A stretch of 64,000 nt of DNA from assembly GCF_016127915.1 (NCBI RefSeq), contig NZ_CP066059.1, forward strand, positions 806,001 through 870,000, written 5' to 3'. A program made the position numbers and the translations under genes. Below, one piece after another: positions 49,141 through 58,185 of this stretch; position 1 is the stretch's first letter; the number at the start of each line of letters is the position of its first letter. The notes under the pieces were generated by a model. That model saw only the letters and a list, made by a program, of their open reading frames with translations. It ran no database searches and had not been told where the DNA came from. The stretch is from Streptococcus oralis. GTDB lineage: Bacteria > Bacillota > Bacilli > Lactobacillales > Streptococcaceae.

Positions 49141-49968
49141 TTATTTGTCTTCGTCAAAGATATTTCCAATCTCAACATCGATGGATTGGTTCTTAACATC
49201 AATATTGGTTACTTTCAAGAGTGACTTGTAATCAAACTGCTTTTCACGTTCTTCTTGGGCATTGTCTGCAAAGACTGCGACACCGGCTAGTTCAGAGTCA
49301 AACTCACGCAAGAGACTAATCATCCCGTTGACAGTTCCGCCACCTTTCAAGAAGTCATCCACGATCAAGACACGACTGCCTGCCTTGAGACTGCGTTTTG
49401 AAAGGAACATTTTCTCAATACGGTCACCACTTGAACCTGAAACATAGTTGACGCTGACCGTTGAACCTTCGGTAATTTTCAAGTCACGACGCACAATGAC
49501 AAATGGAACATTGAGGACATTGGCAACTGCATTTGCGAGTGGCACACCTTTTGTTGCTACTGTCATAACGGCATCGATTTTTTGGTCCATAAAACTCTTG
49601 GCAATGATACGCCCAATATTTTTCAAAATGGCAGGTGTACTGAGCAAATCAGACAGGTAGATGTAGCCACCTGGCAAGATACGGTCGCTTTCTGAAAGTT
49701 TGTCACGCAAGTCTGCGATCATTTCTTTGGCTTCATGGCTTGAGATTGATGGTGTAAAGATAACGCCACCACCTGCTCCAGTCACAGTCTGAATATGACC
49801 GATTTCAATTTCTTCAAAGGCACGCTTGATAATCACGATATCCTCTGAAATCGATGATTTAGCAGATTCGTACTTTTCTGCAAAGGTATTGAGACTTGTT
49901 AGTTTGTATGGATTATTAATCAAATAGTTGGAAATGACAACCATCCGATCACTTCTTCTTAATTTCAT
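49141..49968 (-). CDS. purR: Purine operon repressor PurR
   Basis: PRPP-responsive regulator of purine synthesis genes. 275 residues: N-terminal winged helix (about 1-75) and a PRTase-fold effector domain with RVLIVDDFLKGGGT, the PRPP loop. It has its own extended -10 promoter, TGGTATAAT at 50015-50007 on the minus strand, and a weak ribosome site. Confidence 0.95.
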   Translation of the reverse strand: MKLRRSDRMVVISNYLINNPYKLTSLNTFAEKYESAKSSISEDIVIIKRAFEEIEIGHIQTVTGAGGGVIFTPSISSHEAKEMIADLRDKLSESDRILPGGYIYLSDLLSTPAILKNIGRIIAKSFMDQKIDAVMTVATKGVPLANAVANVLNVPFVIVRRDLKITEGSTVSVNYVSGSSGDRIEKMFLSKRSLKAGSRVLIVDDFLKGGGTVNGMISLLREFDSELAGVAVFADNAQEEREKQFDYKSLLKVTNIDVKNQSIDVEIGNIFDEDK

Positions 49969-50023
49969 TTTTATTTACCATTCCATTTAATTTTGATATT
50001 TTATCCATTATACCACATTCACA

Positions 50024-50059
50024 TAAAAAAACGAACATTATTGCGTAAAAAATGCTCGT
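50024..50059 (-). terminator. cbf1 terminator
   Basis: On the minus strand ACGAGCATT, a loop, AATGTTCGT and TTTTTTT. It separates the operon upstream from purR. Confidence 0.88.
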
Positions 50060-50072
50060 TTTTCTTAAATCA

Positions 50073-51014
50073 TTAATCTAAATCTGGTTTATAGAAGGAA
50101 CGATTGTCCATAGCGAAGATTTTATTGGTCATCTCTCCTTTGTCCACCAAAGCTAGAGCTGTTGACATCATCATCATGCTGGCATCTAGATTATCGATCA
50201 TATGAATAATCTCTGCCTCCATAATGCGTGGACGGACTGGACTTCCATACTCTAGTAAGCCATGGTGACTGAGGATGACATGGCGCAGTAGCACCACTTC
50301 TTCTCTAGTATCATCGATGCCTAGTTCCATGACTGTCTTAGTAATTTCGCTATCGATGAGGGCGATATGCCCAAGAAGATTACCTCGCACTGTATACTCA
50401 GTCTGGTCTGGTCCCGTCAACTCGATGACCTTAGCCAAGTCATGCAGCATAATCCCAGCATAGAGCAGGCTCTTATTGAGCTGAGGATAGATCTCGCTAA
50501 TGGCATCTGCCAAGCGTACCATAGTTGCTGTATGATAGGCCAAACCCGTTTCAAAGGCATGGTGGTTGGTCTTGGCAGCTGGATAGGAGTAGAATTCCTT
50601 ATCATACTTGGTGTAGAGACTGCGAACGATACGCTGCCAGATAGGATTTTCAATCTTGAAAATCATTTGCGACATGTAGTCACGGATTTCCTTGACATCA
50701 ACTGGCGACTTAACCTTGAAATCAGCTGGATCATTGGGTTCCCCAGGCTGAGGCAAACGAAGCGTGATTTGATTGACTTGTGGAGTGTTGTTGTAAACTT
50801 CTCGACGTCCCTGCATGTGGACCACTTTCCCTGCGGTAAAGGCCTCAACGTTATGTGGTTGGGCATCCCAGAGTTTCCCTTCAATCTCGCCACTATCGTC
50901 TTGGAAGGTAAAGGCTAGGTAGTTTTTCCCAGCACGCGTCTGTCTCAGGTCAGCTGACTTGATCAGGTAAAAACCTTCAAACAGCTCATCTTTTTTCATG
51001 TGACTAATCTTCAT
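50073..51014 (-). CDS. cbf1: 3'-5' exoribonuclease YhaM (CMP-binding factor Cbf1)
   Basis: RNase that trims unstructured RNA 3' ends. 313 residues from MKISHMKKDE: an N-terminal OB fold (about 15-95, FTFQDDSGEIEGKLWD) and an HD domain with HHAFETGLAYH and MLHDLAK. In pneumococcus Cbf1 trims small RNAs and helps competence control. The start is inside the rmuC 3' end (11-nt overlap). Confidence 0.93.
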   Translation of the reverse strand: MKISHMKKDELFEGFYLIKSADLRQTRAGKNYLAFTFQDDSGEIEGKLWDAQPHNVEAFTAGKVVHMQGRREVYNNTPQVNQITLRLPQPGEPNDPADFKVKSPVDVKEIRDYMSQMIFKIENPIWQRIVRSLYTKYDKEFYSYPAAKTNHHAFETGLAYHTATMVRLADAISEIYPQLNKSLLYAGIMLHDLAKVIELTGPDQTEYTVRGNLLGHIALIDSEITKTVMELGIDDTREEVVLLRHVILSHHGLLEYGSPVRPRIMEAEIIHMIDNLDASMMMMSTALALVDKGEMTNKIFAMDNRSFYKPDLD

Positions 51015-52260
51015 ATTCTTCCTCATCTTCTTGGAAATGGAGTAGATCAAGCGCAGGCTCACCTTCTGATAACTCAATGTGACGGAGCGTCCGCTCGATA
51101 GCTGTAGTACGACGGTTTAATAATTCATCAATATTGCCAGAGGCGTGTTGAAGATGCTTTTGTGCCTTGACCAGAATGCCTCCGAACTTGCCAAACTCGG
51201 TCTTAACGCTGGCAAGAGTCTTGCTAATATGGTCAGCACTCTTCTGGATATTGAGAGTCTTGAAGCCAACTGATAGGGAATTGAGCAGGGCTGATAGGGT
51301 ACTTGGACCTGCAACAATAATCTGCTCCTCCCGTCTCAAATCATCAAAGAAGACCGGATTGCGAACAATCTCTGAGTAAAGTCCCTCTGTCGGAACAAAC
51401 AAGACTCCAAAATTGGTCGTTTGAGGTGGCGCTATGTACTTGCTCTTAATATCTTTGGCAAAACGCTTAACGCTGGCTAGGAGTGACTTACGACAACGTT
51501 CGATTTCGTCCTTATCGCCTGCTTCATAGGCTTCTTCTAGGCGGTAATAATCTGCCAGTGGAAACTTGGAGTCAATTGGTAGATAGACGTATTCCTGGTC
51601 GCCCTGTCCAGGTAACTTGATGGCATACTCTACTCGCTCGCTGGAGTTCTCAACTGTTGCGTATTCTCGTTCATACTGGGCAGGTGTCATGATGTCTTCA
51701 ATGATTTGCCCCAGTTGCAATTCTCCCAGAATCCCTCGCGTCTTGGTCCCAGAGAGAACTTTGTTGAGAGTACCAACATCACGGGCAACTGTCTGCATCT
51801 CTCCAAGGCCACGATTGACCGACTCTAGTTGCTTGGAAACTGTCTCGAAGGAAGCCTGCAAGCGTGTCTGTAATGTCTTTTCCAGTTTTTCCTCGACCGT
51901 CTGGCGCATTTGTTCTAAACGTTGCTCATTTGATTCTTGCAGGGCTTGAAGGCGTTGGTCGGTCTTATCTCTGGTTTGAAGGAGATTCTCGTTCATCTCC
52001 TGTCTAACTTGCGTCAGACCTTGGTGCAACTCCATTCGCACTTCCTGCAAACGGTCGCTGACAGCTACTTCCAAATCTTTTTGGTCTAACTGGCTGGCTT
52101 GTCTGGCTTGTTCAAAGCGGTAATCCAGTTGATCTGAAAGATTGTCTGCCTGATCCTCCAAACTCTTGGCTAGGTACTTGTCTTGCTTATCCTGCCTTTG
52201 CCAAATCAGAAAGAGTCCAGCTAGGTTGGCAATTAATAATAGTAGTAATACAGTCTCCAT
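51004..52260 (-). CDS. rmuC: RmuC-family DNA recombination protein
   Basis: 418 residues starting METVLLLLLIANL: a transmembrane anchor, a long glutamine-rich coiled coil (about 30-160, many LxQxR heptads), then the RmuC nuclease-like domain (GILGELQLGQIIEDIM, LPGQ, FIPTE-like VLFVPTEGLYSEIV). RmuC limits inversions at short repeats in E. coli; its mechanism is not settled. It starts 1 nt after thiN stops. Confidence 0.9.
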   Translation of the reverse strand: METVLLLLLIANLAGLFLIWQRQDKQDKYLAKSLEDQADNLSDQLDYRFEQARQASQLDQKDLEVAVSDRLQEVRMELHQGLTQVRQEMNENLLQTRDKTDQRLQALQESNEQRLEQMRQTVEEKLEKTLQTRLQASFETVSKQLESVNRGLGEMQTVARDVGTLNKVLSGTKTRGILGELQLGQIIEDIMTPAQYEREYATVENSSERVEYAIKLPGQGDQEYVYLPIDSKFPLADYYRLEEAYEAGDKDEIERCRKSLLASVKRFAKDIKSKYIAPPQTTNFGVLFVPTEGLYSEIVRNPVFFDDLRREEQIIVAGPSTLSALLNSLSVGFKTLNIQKSADHISKTLASVKTEFGKFGGILVKAQKHLQHASGNIDELLNRRTTAIERTLRHIELSEGEPALDLLHFQEDEEEYED

Positions 52261-52261
52261 C

Positions 52262-52924
52262 CTACCTCCTGTCCTTGCTATGCAAGACAACCACATAGCC
52301 ATCTGGGCAAGTCACCGAAACTTCCCTATCTATATATTCGTTAGAAGCGTACACTTTTTTAAAGAAAAAATTTTCCTCTGTCAATTCGTACTTGGCACCA
52401 AGAATAGTCAGCTGGCTATCCCGAACTGGCATAAAAGCTAGATAATCGTAGTCTGAACGGGGCTCTAGCTGACTGGTCCCTTCTGGACAATAGGCAATCA
52501 AGTTTTGCCCATCCTCAATCGCTATCTGGCGCATATAGGGTGCCAACTTGGGATTGCTAGGCAGAAAGACATTAGCCAGCATATGGTCAATACGACCACC
52601 CAAAGCACCGAAAATAGTCACTTGGGCCTGAGGACTTTGTTCAAAGATGGTTAAGAGAGCCAATTCCAGGTCCGTATCATCCTTTTCTGGCTGGGCTTGA
52701 ACAAAATGTTGGGCACGTTCTTGAATTAACTGACGTTCGTCTGTGGTTACCGAATCAAAATCGCCAACTGCTAGAGCCAGAGGAAGGTTTTCTTCCAAGA
52801 CCCATAGCGAACCGCGGTCCACACCGACAAAGCAATCAAAATCCGTCCGATAATGCCCACGATCTCCGCCTGCAAAAACGGCAACCCTAGTCCAGTTGTT
52901 TTCTGAGAGTTTGAACTCGTTCAT
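52262..52924 (-). CDS. thiN: Thiamine pyrophosphokinase
   Basis: Makes thiamine pyrophosphate from imported thiamine. 220 residues with FVGVDRGSLWV, LAVGDFDSVT and FGALGGRIDHMLANV, the catalytic N-terminal half, and a C-terminal beta domain. It overlaps rpe by 38 nt. The start at 52924 (MNEFKLSENN) is one of three close Met choices. Confidence 0.9.
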   Translation of the reverse strand: MNEFKLSENNWTRVAVFAGGDRGHYRTDFDCFVGVDRGSLWVLEENLPLALAVGDFDSVTTDERQLIQERAQHFVQAQPEKDDTDLELALLTIFEQSPQAQVTIFGALGGRIDHMLANVFLPSNPKLAPYMRQIAIEDGQNLIAYCPEGTSQLEPRSDYDYLAFMPVRDSQLTILGAKYELTEENFFFKKVYASNEYIDREVSVTCPDGYVVVLHSKDRR

Positions 52925-53543
52925 TGACATCTCCCTTAAAGACATAGGAACCTGCTACAAAAACGGTCGCACCAGCTTCTTTGGCTTGGGCAATGGTCTG
53001 ATCATCAATCCCGCCATCGACTTCAATCTCAAAGTTCAAGCCTTTTTCCTGACGAAGGGCAACCAACTCACGGACCTTATCCATGGTTTCAGGCAGAAAA
53101 GCTTGACCACCGAAGCCAGGGTTCACTGTCATGACTAAGACTTGATCAACTAGGTGAAGGACGTGCTTGATCGCCTCCACAGGCGTCCCAGGATTGATGA
53201 CAACCGAAGGTTTGACACCGAGCGAACGAATTTTTTGGAGAGCTCCATGGATATGAGGCGTTGCTTCCACATGGATACTGATGATGTCTGCACCTGCGCG
53301 CGCAAAGTCTTCTAAGTGGTGTTCAGGATTGGATACCATCAAGTGGCAGTCAAAGACCATCTTGCTATGAGGACGAAGAGCTTCTACCACACCTGCACCA
53401 AAACTGATTTGTGGTACAAAGTGCCCATCCATGATATCGATATGGGCATACTCTGCCCCAGTTGCTTCTAGGCGCTTGATTTCACGTTCAAAGTTGGCAT
53501 AATCTGCTGCCAGAATTGACGGAGCAATCTTGTATTGAGACAT
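52887..53543 (-). CDS. rpe: Ribulose-phosphate 3-epimerase
   Basis: Pentose phosphate enzyme. 218 residues from MSQYKIAPSILAADYANF, with HIDIMDGHFVPQISFG, HLMVSNPEHH, MTVNPGFGGQAF and EVDGGIDDQT, a complete TIM barrel. The longer frame to 53651 would run into rsgA. It sits in the rsgA-rpe-thiN-rmuC-cbf1 chain. Confidence 0.96.
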   Translation of the reverse strand: MSQYKIAPSILAADYANFEREIKRLEATGAEYAHIDIMDGHFVPQISFGAGVVEALRPHSKMVFDCHLMVSNPEHHLEDFARAGADIISIHVEATPHIHGALQKIRSLGVKPSVVINPGTPVEAIKHVLHLVDQVLVMTVNPGFGGQAFLPETMDKVRELVALRQEKGLNFEIEVDGGIDDQTIAQAKEAGATVFVAGSYVFKGDVNERVQTLRKQLD

Positions 53544-53553
53544 AGGTTTCTCC

Positions 53554-54432
53554 TTATTTTGGAATTTTTTTGCTGACTTTTTTATAGGTTTCTCTGCGAT
53601 TTTCAATCTCACTAAGGAATTGCAGGTAGTTGTCAAAACGGAAGGTTGCAATGATACCCTCTTCTACTGCTGGCTTGACCGCACAAGAAGGCTCATGAGT
53701 ATGGGTACAGCTACGGAACTTACAATCTCGACTGACACTGGCAATCTCTGGAAAGGCCTGATTGAGGTCTTCAGCCGTTGACACTTCATAATCCAGTGAT
53801 GAAAAGCCTGGTGTGTCCGCGATTTTACCCCCATTGAGGTTGTAAAAACTAACAGCTCGAGTGGTATGGCGACCGCGACCCAGACTGACTGAGATTTCTC
53901 CTGTTTCAAGATTGAGGTCCGGTGCGATTTTATTGAGAAGGGTTGATTTCCCAACACCTGTCTGCCCCATGAAAACTGTAACCTTACCTGTCAACAGAGG
54001 CAGGAGCTCCTCCTTGCTGGTCACAAAATCGTAACCAATAGCACCATAGGTTTGTTGGTAAAAATCTAATTCTCCCCTATCTTCCAGCAAGTCCATTTTA
54101 GAAATATAGACGACAGGATGGATGCCCTTATGTTCTAAGAGTACCAAGAAGCGATCCAGCAAATTGCTGTTGAAGTCCGGTTCCTTGACGGACATGATCA
54201 CCACAGCTTGGTCAATATTGACAATAGGTGGACGGACCAGGCTATTTTTCCGTTCGTAAATCTTAAGAATATAGCCTTCTGAGTTTTCCTCGGCAGAAAA
54301 GTCTACCCAATCCCCAACGTAGGGTGTGTGGCCTTTTTTACGAAAATTCCCACGCGCGCGCGTCTGATAGACTTGGCCATCACTCTCTACATAGTAGAAT
54401 CCTGCCAAGGCTTTAATAATTTGTCCCTTCAT
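53554..54432 (-). CDS. rsgA: Ribosome small-subunit GTPase RsgA
   Basis: Circularly permuted GTPase acting in late 30S maturation. 292 residues: N-terminal OB fold, then G4-like ISKMDLL before G1 GQTGVGKST and G3 DTPGF, and a C-terminal zinc knuckle ([14 protein letters not shown]). The start at 54432 lies 1 nt after the rsmA stop. Confidence 0.95.
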   Translation of the reverse strand: MKGQIIKALAGFYYVESDGQVYQTRARGNFRKKGHTPYVGDWVDFSAEENSEGYILKIYERKNSLVRPPIVNIDQAVVIMSVKEPDFNSNLLDRFLVLLEHKGIHPVVYISKMDLLEDRGELDFYQQTYGAIGYDFVTSKEELLPLLTGKVTVFMGQTGVGKSTLLNKIAPDLNLETGEISVSLGRGRHTTRAVSFYNLNGGKIADTPGFSSLDYEVSTAEDLNQAFPEIASVSRDCKFRSCTHTHEPSCAVKPAVEEGIIATFRFDNYLQFLSEIENRRETYKKVSKKIPK

Positions 54433-54433
54433 C

Positions 54434-55306
54434 TTAGAGTCCTTGTCCTTTAAGCGCATCAGCTAGACTGGCAAATTCTTCTAAGCTGAGAGCTTCACCA
54501 CGCACACTTGGTGACAAGCCTGCCTGATCCAAAGCCTTGGTCAGTTTGTCCTTGATTTCATCAGTCTTGCCAAAGTAACCTGTTAAGTTGTTCCACAAGG
54601 TCTTGCGACGATGGGTGAAACTAGCCTTGCATACCTTAAAGAAGAAGTTCTCATCTTTTACTGTTACAGCAGGCTCTGGACGGCGCACCATTTTTAAAAT
54701 GGCTGAGTCCACATTTGGCGCTGGCACAAAGACCGTACGGGGCACAATGAAGGCAACCTTGGCTGTCATATAATACTGCACCGCAATCGACAAACTACCA
54801 TAAGCCTTAGTATTTGGCTGTGCTGAGATACGGTCCGCCACTTCTTTTTGCATCATGACCACAAACTCACTAAAAGGAATGCCACTCTCAATCAAGTGCA
54901 TGAGAATAGGAGTCGTAATGTAGTAAGGCAAGTTGGCTACTACCTTGATTGGTAGGTCTGGATTTTTGAAATTCTGGATATGTTGCGCCAAGTCGACCTT
55001 GAGAATGTCCTCGTTGACTACGGTCACATTATCAAAATCACGCAGGGTATCCGCTAAAATCGGTACCAAACGGTGGTCAATCTCAAAAGCCATGACCTCT
55101 GCCGCACGCTCAGCCAAAAATTCTGTCAAGGCACCAATTCCTGGACCGATTTCAATGACATTAACCTGATCATCAATCTCAGCTGTATCCACGATTTTTT
55201 GAAGAATATTGGTATCCGTTAGGAAATTTTGCCCAAAGGACTTTTTAAAGGTAAAACCGTGACGCTCCAGCACCGCCTTAGTCACGCTATAATCTGCAAT
55301 TCTCAT
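54434..55306 (-). CDS. rsmA: 16S rRNA (adenine-1518/1519-N6)-dimethyltransferase
   Basis: Dimethylates two adenines near the 16S 3' end (also named ksgA; loss gives kasugamycin resistance). 290 residues with [14 protein letters not shown]-binding [17 protein letters not shown] and catalytic NLPYYITTP. It overlaps the upstream small gene by 4 nt. Confidence 0.96.
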   Translation of the reverse strand: MRIADYSVTKAVLERHGFTFKKSFGQNFLTDTNILQKIVDTAEIDDQVNVIEIGPGIGALTEFLAERAAEVMAFEIDHRLVPILADTLRDFDNVTVVNEDILKVDLAQHIQNFKNPDLPIKVVANLPYYITTPILMHLIESGIPFSEFVVMMQKEVADRISAQPNTKAYGSLSIAVQYYMTAKVAFIVPRTVFVPAPNVDSAILKMVRRPEPAVTVKDENFFFKVCKASFTHRRKTLWNNLTGYFGKTDEIKDKLTKALDQAGLSPSVRGEALSLEEFASLADALKGQGL

Positions 55307-55638
55307 TTATTCTCTTTTCTAATATAATATGCTTCCGGAGTATAATGATAGAGCAAAACAAATAAGGGAGTCTCAGTAATTCCTTCCAACATCTCTTTTA
55401 AGACCGCATTTGGATGGATAATCTCTCGTGTTTTGGTGAAATAAACACCTTGTTCCCCATTTCGATTACGGAGTTCCCAAGCGACATTGTTTCCTTGAAC
55501 AGACGGCAAATAACGTTCCTTTTCTAGAAAGTCAAAAAATTCTTTCACCGTCATTTCTTCAGGAATCTCAAATTCTGTCTCATGAGACAATGCATCGTCT
55601 CCCATACACACAGAATCTCTATCAACTCGAATTTTCAT
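55303..55638 (-). CDS. Conserved hypothetical protein upstream of rsmA
   Basis: A 111-residue acidic, soluble protein with no signal peptide. Visible features are an N-terminal strand ([20 protein letters not shown]), [24 protein letters not shown] and a tyrosine-rich end. I do not recognise a family. Its ATGA overlap with rsmA implies co-translation, so a ribosome-related or neutral passenger role is possible. Confidence 0.75.
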   Translation of the reverse strand: MKIRVDRDSVCMGDDALSHETEFEIPEEMTVKEFFDFLEKERYLPSVQGNNVAWELRNRNGEQGVYFTKTREIIHPNAVLKEMLEGITETPLFVLLYHYTPEAYYIRKENK

Positions 55639-55831
55639 TTCGCACTGTCCTTATAAGCTTCTATTTTAACGCTATCAAAATAAATCTAAGTACCTCTATT
55701 GTAACACATTCCTTTTGTATTTTTGGGTTATCTGGCTATTGTTATCACTTTTCAGGACTCTCCAAACAGATTTCGATATCTAAATTTCTTTCCACTATTG
55801 AAATAAGCATAAAATTTATTTTTCTAATTCT

Positions 55832-56686
55832 TTATAGATTGTCTCTTGAAAAGGTCAGTTGTTCAAGTAAGGAATAGAGTTTTGCTTGCTCTTCTTCTTC
55901 GTAAGCAGATCTATTTGCTTTTACTTCCCTGCATTTCTCGTCATACAAAAAACCGTCATATCCATCTTCTGTAGATAAGGCTGTGTAGACTTTGGCCATT
56001 TCTTCAGGACTAATTGAAAATCTTGACTTGATTTTATAAAGATTTTTCATAAAAGCGCTGAGGTGATCATAGCGGCGCATATCTACTTTGACATTGGTCA
56101 CACGGATTGCCTGAACCTTGATACCTTTCCAATGTTTCCGCATATAAAGCGACAACATCAACAAGGCTAGTTTATTCTGATAATAGGTCTTGGCAGGACT
56201 ATAATGTTTTTGACCAGCTAAATTTTCAAAATCAAGCTTCATGAAAGGATAAAGCATCAGCCCTTGAGAAGAAATATTAATAATCCGACCACTCTCTGAC
56301 TTTTCCAACAAACCTTTCAACAGGATAGAAAGCAAGAAAGGGGCAACAACATTGGTCGCAAATTGCTTTTCTAATCCCTCCTTAGTCAGGATTGGCTTTT
56401 TGACCGATAAATCAAAATCCGCTGCATTGTTAATTAAAACATCCAAAGTCTCTTCTTTTTGGATATACTGTTCTACCGCTTTCTTGATACTCTCCAAATC
56501 AGATAAATCAGCCAAGATATAATCTACATGTGGATTTCCTGTCTGCTGACGAATTTCCTCACAAGCTTGCTCGGCAGCCTCTTGCCGCCTACAAAATAGG
56601 GTCACTGACCACCCTTTCTCAGCTAACTGCCTTGCAGCTTGATAACCGATGCCACTGTTACCACCGGTAATAATTACTTTTTCCAT
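55832..56686 (-). CDS. Short-chain dehydrogenase/reductase
   Basis: NAD(P)-dependent SDR, 284 residues. The cofactor loop GGNSGIGYQA (T/GGxxGIG), NNAADF, catalytic Ser (ISSQG) and YxxxK (YYQNK) are all present. The N-terminal VIITGG strand then LFCRRQEAAE suggests NADP preference. Substrate unknown. It begins 11 nt after rnmV, so it shares that transcript. Confidence 0.9.
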   Translation of the reverse strand: MEKVIITGGNSGIGYQAARQLAEKGWSVTLFCRRQEAAEQACEEIRQQTGNPHVDYILADLSDLESIKKAVEQYIQKEETLDVLINNAADFDLSVKKPILTKEGLEKQFATNVVAPFLLSILLKGLLEKSESGRIINISSQGLMLYPFMKLDFENLAGQKHYSPAKTYYQNKLALLMLSLYMRKHWKGIKVQAIRVTNVKVDMRRYDHLSAFMKNLYKIKSRFSISPEEMAKVYTALSTEDGYDGFLYDEKCREVKANRSAYEEEEQAKLYSLLEQLTFSRDNL

Positions 56687-56697
56687 TTTTTACTCCT

Positions 56698-57264
56698 TTA
56701 AACTGAATATTTTGTCATAACTTCTTCCACTTCTGCCAAGGTTACGCCAAACAACTCTAAACGCTTGAGGAGTTGCTTGCCGTTGGAATAGCCGATGCGA
56801 AGCTGTTCGCCTAGATACTCTCGGCGTCTACGACTGTCTGCTCCCGCTAGGAAACCTAGGCGAATCAAGTCACCACGGCTGATGTTAAACTCGTTCTCGC
56901 TTTCAAATTGCTCTGTCACCTGAGTCAGCGCTGTTTTTAGATCTTCATAGCTGGCGTGTTCAATTCCCAGAGAACGTCCCTTGGACTTAGATTTGGGAAC
57001 AGCCTCATCTCGCTTTAGAAAGGCATGCTGCACAGTTGGAATGGCCGTCATAATCATGCGCCGGATCCGCTCTCCATTAAAATCTGGGTCCGTAAAGACA
57101 ATGACTCCATGCAGTTCATGCAGGCGCTGAATACGTTCTATATCCTGGTCATTTATAGCGGAACCTCGTGTCTCATAGGTTTCTACGTCAAAGTAATGTT
57201 TGAGATTGGCCGTATCATCGCGACCTTCGACCACGATGACTTGGGAAATTTTTTCTTTCATCAC
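56698..57264 (-). CDS. rnmV: Ribonuclease M5
   Basis: Toprim-domain enzyme maturing 5S rRNA. 188 residues with the catalytic glutamate in VVEGRDDTANLKHYF and the DPDFNGERIR metal site. It overlaps tatD by 4 nt, a conserved Firmicute pairing. Confidence 0.94.
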   Translation of the reverse strand: MMKEKISQVIVVEGRDDTANLKHYFDVETYETRGSAINDQDIERIQRLHELHGVIVFTDPDFNGERIRRMIMTAIPTVQHAFLKRDEAVPKSKSKGRSLGIEHASYEDLKTALTQVTEQFESENEFNISRGDLIRLGFLAGADSRRRREYLGEQLRIGYSNGKQLLKRLELFGVTLAEVEEVMTKYSV

Positions 57265-58034
57265 TTGCTGTCCAATCCAAAGATATGCTCTGCATTTGCA
57301 GTTGTTATAACTGCTAATTCCTCGGTCGTCATCCCGCGCAAGGCGGCAATAAAGTCCACCACATAGCGTGTGTAGGCTGTTTTGTTTTCACGACCACGTT
57401 TAGGAACAGGAGCCAAGTAAGGGGCATCTGTTTCTACCAAAATCTTATCCAAAGGAAGTTCCCTAGCAGCCTCTTGGATATCTGTCGCTTTCTTAAAGGT
57501 CACCACTCCTGAGAAAGAAATAGTCATACCAAGCTCGACAAACTTCTCAGCCCACTCCAAAGAACCTGAGAAGGAATGCATAATCCCACCACGAGGACCA
57601 ACGCCCTCTCTCTTGATAATCTCATAAGTATCTTCTAGCGCATCACGAGTGTGGACCACAAAAGGCAAGTTCAAATCCTTAGACAGCTGAATCTGACGAC
57701 GAAAAACCTGTTCCTGCACTTCCTTAGATGCTGTCATCCAATGGTAGTCCAGACCAATCTCCCCCAAGGCAACAACCTTGGGATGCTTAAGCTTTTCAAG
57801 CAAGTAAACTTCGACCTCATCTGTGTAAGTGCCAGCTTCCGTTGGATGCCAGCCAATAGTTGCGTAGAGTTGCTCATACTCATCTGCCAATTCCAGGGCT
57901 CGTTCAATGGTCGGCTTATCAAAACCAACAATATTCATCTGTGTCACACCCATCTCAGCAGCCAAGGCGATTTCTTCTGCCTCACGTCCTGCAAATTCTT
58001 CTACATTTAAATGTGTGTGCGTATCAAAAATCAT
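57261..58034 (-). CDS. tatD: TatD-family metal-dependent hydrolase
   Basis: Metal-dependent 3'-5' DNase-type hydrolase, 257 residues. TIM-barrel metal ligands are in DTHTHLN, GEIGLDYHW, VVHTRDA, HSFSG and ETDAPYL. The start at 58034 is chosen because the longer frame to 58238 would overlap the divergent permease gene and promoter. Confidence 0.93.
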   Translation of the reverse strand: MIFDTHTHLNVEEFAGREAEEIALAAEMGVTQMNIVGFDKPTIERALELADEYEQLYATIGWHPTEAGTYTDEVEVYLLEKLKHPKVVALGEIGLDYHWMTASKEVQEQVFRRQIQLSKDLNLPFVVHTRDALEDTYEIIKREGVGPRGGIMHSFSGSLEWAEKFVELGMTISFSGVVTFKKATDIQEAARELPLDKILVETDAPYLAPVPKRGRENKTAYTRYVVDFIAALRGMTTEELAVITTANAEHIFGLDSK

Positions 58035-58121
58035 CTCTTCTAACCTCATTTTCTTCCATCTATTATACCAAAAATAGCATCTCCCGGCTTGTAAAAATAT
58101 TCTAATACCGATCATTCTCCC

Positions 58122-58150
58122 TTGACTGCCTTTTTTCAAAGCAGTATAAT
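58122..58150 (+). promoter_or_regulatory. Promoter of the APC permease gene
   Basis: TTGACT (58122-58127), a 17-nt spacer and TATAAT (58145-58150), near consensus, 36 nt before the ATG. Confidence 0.9.
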
Positions 58151-58185
58151 AACACTTATTGAAATTTTCAGCAAAGGAAAAGAAA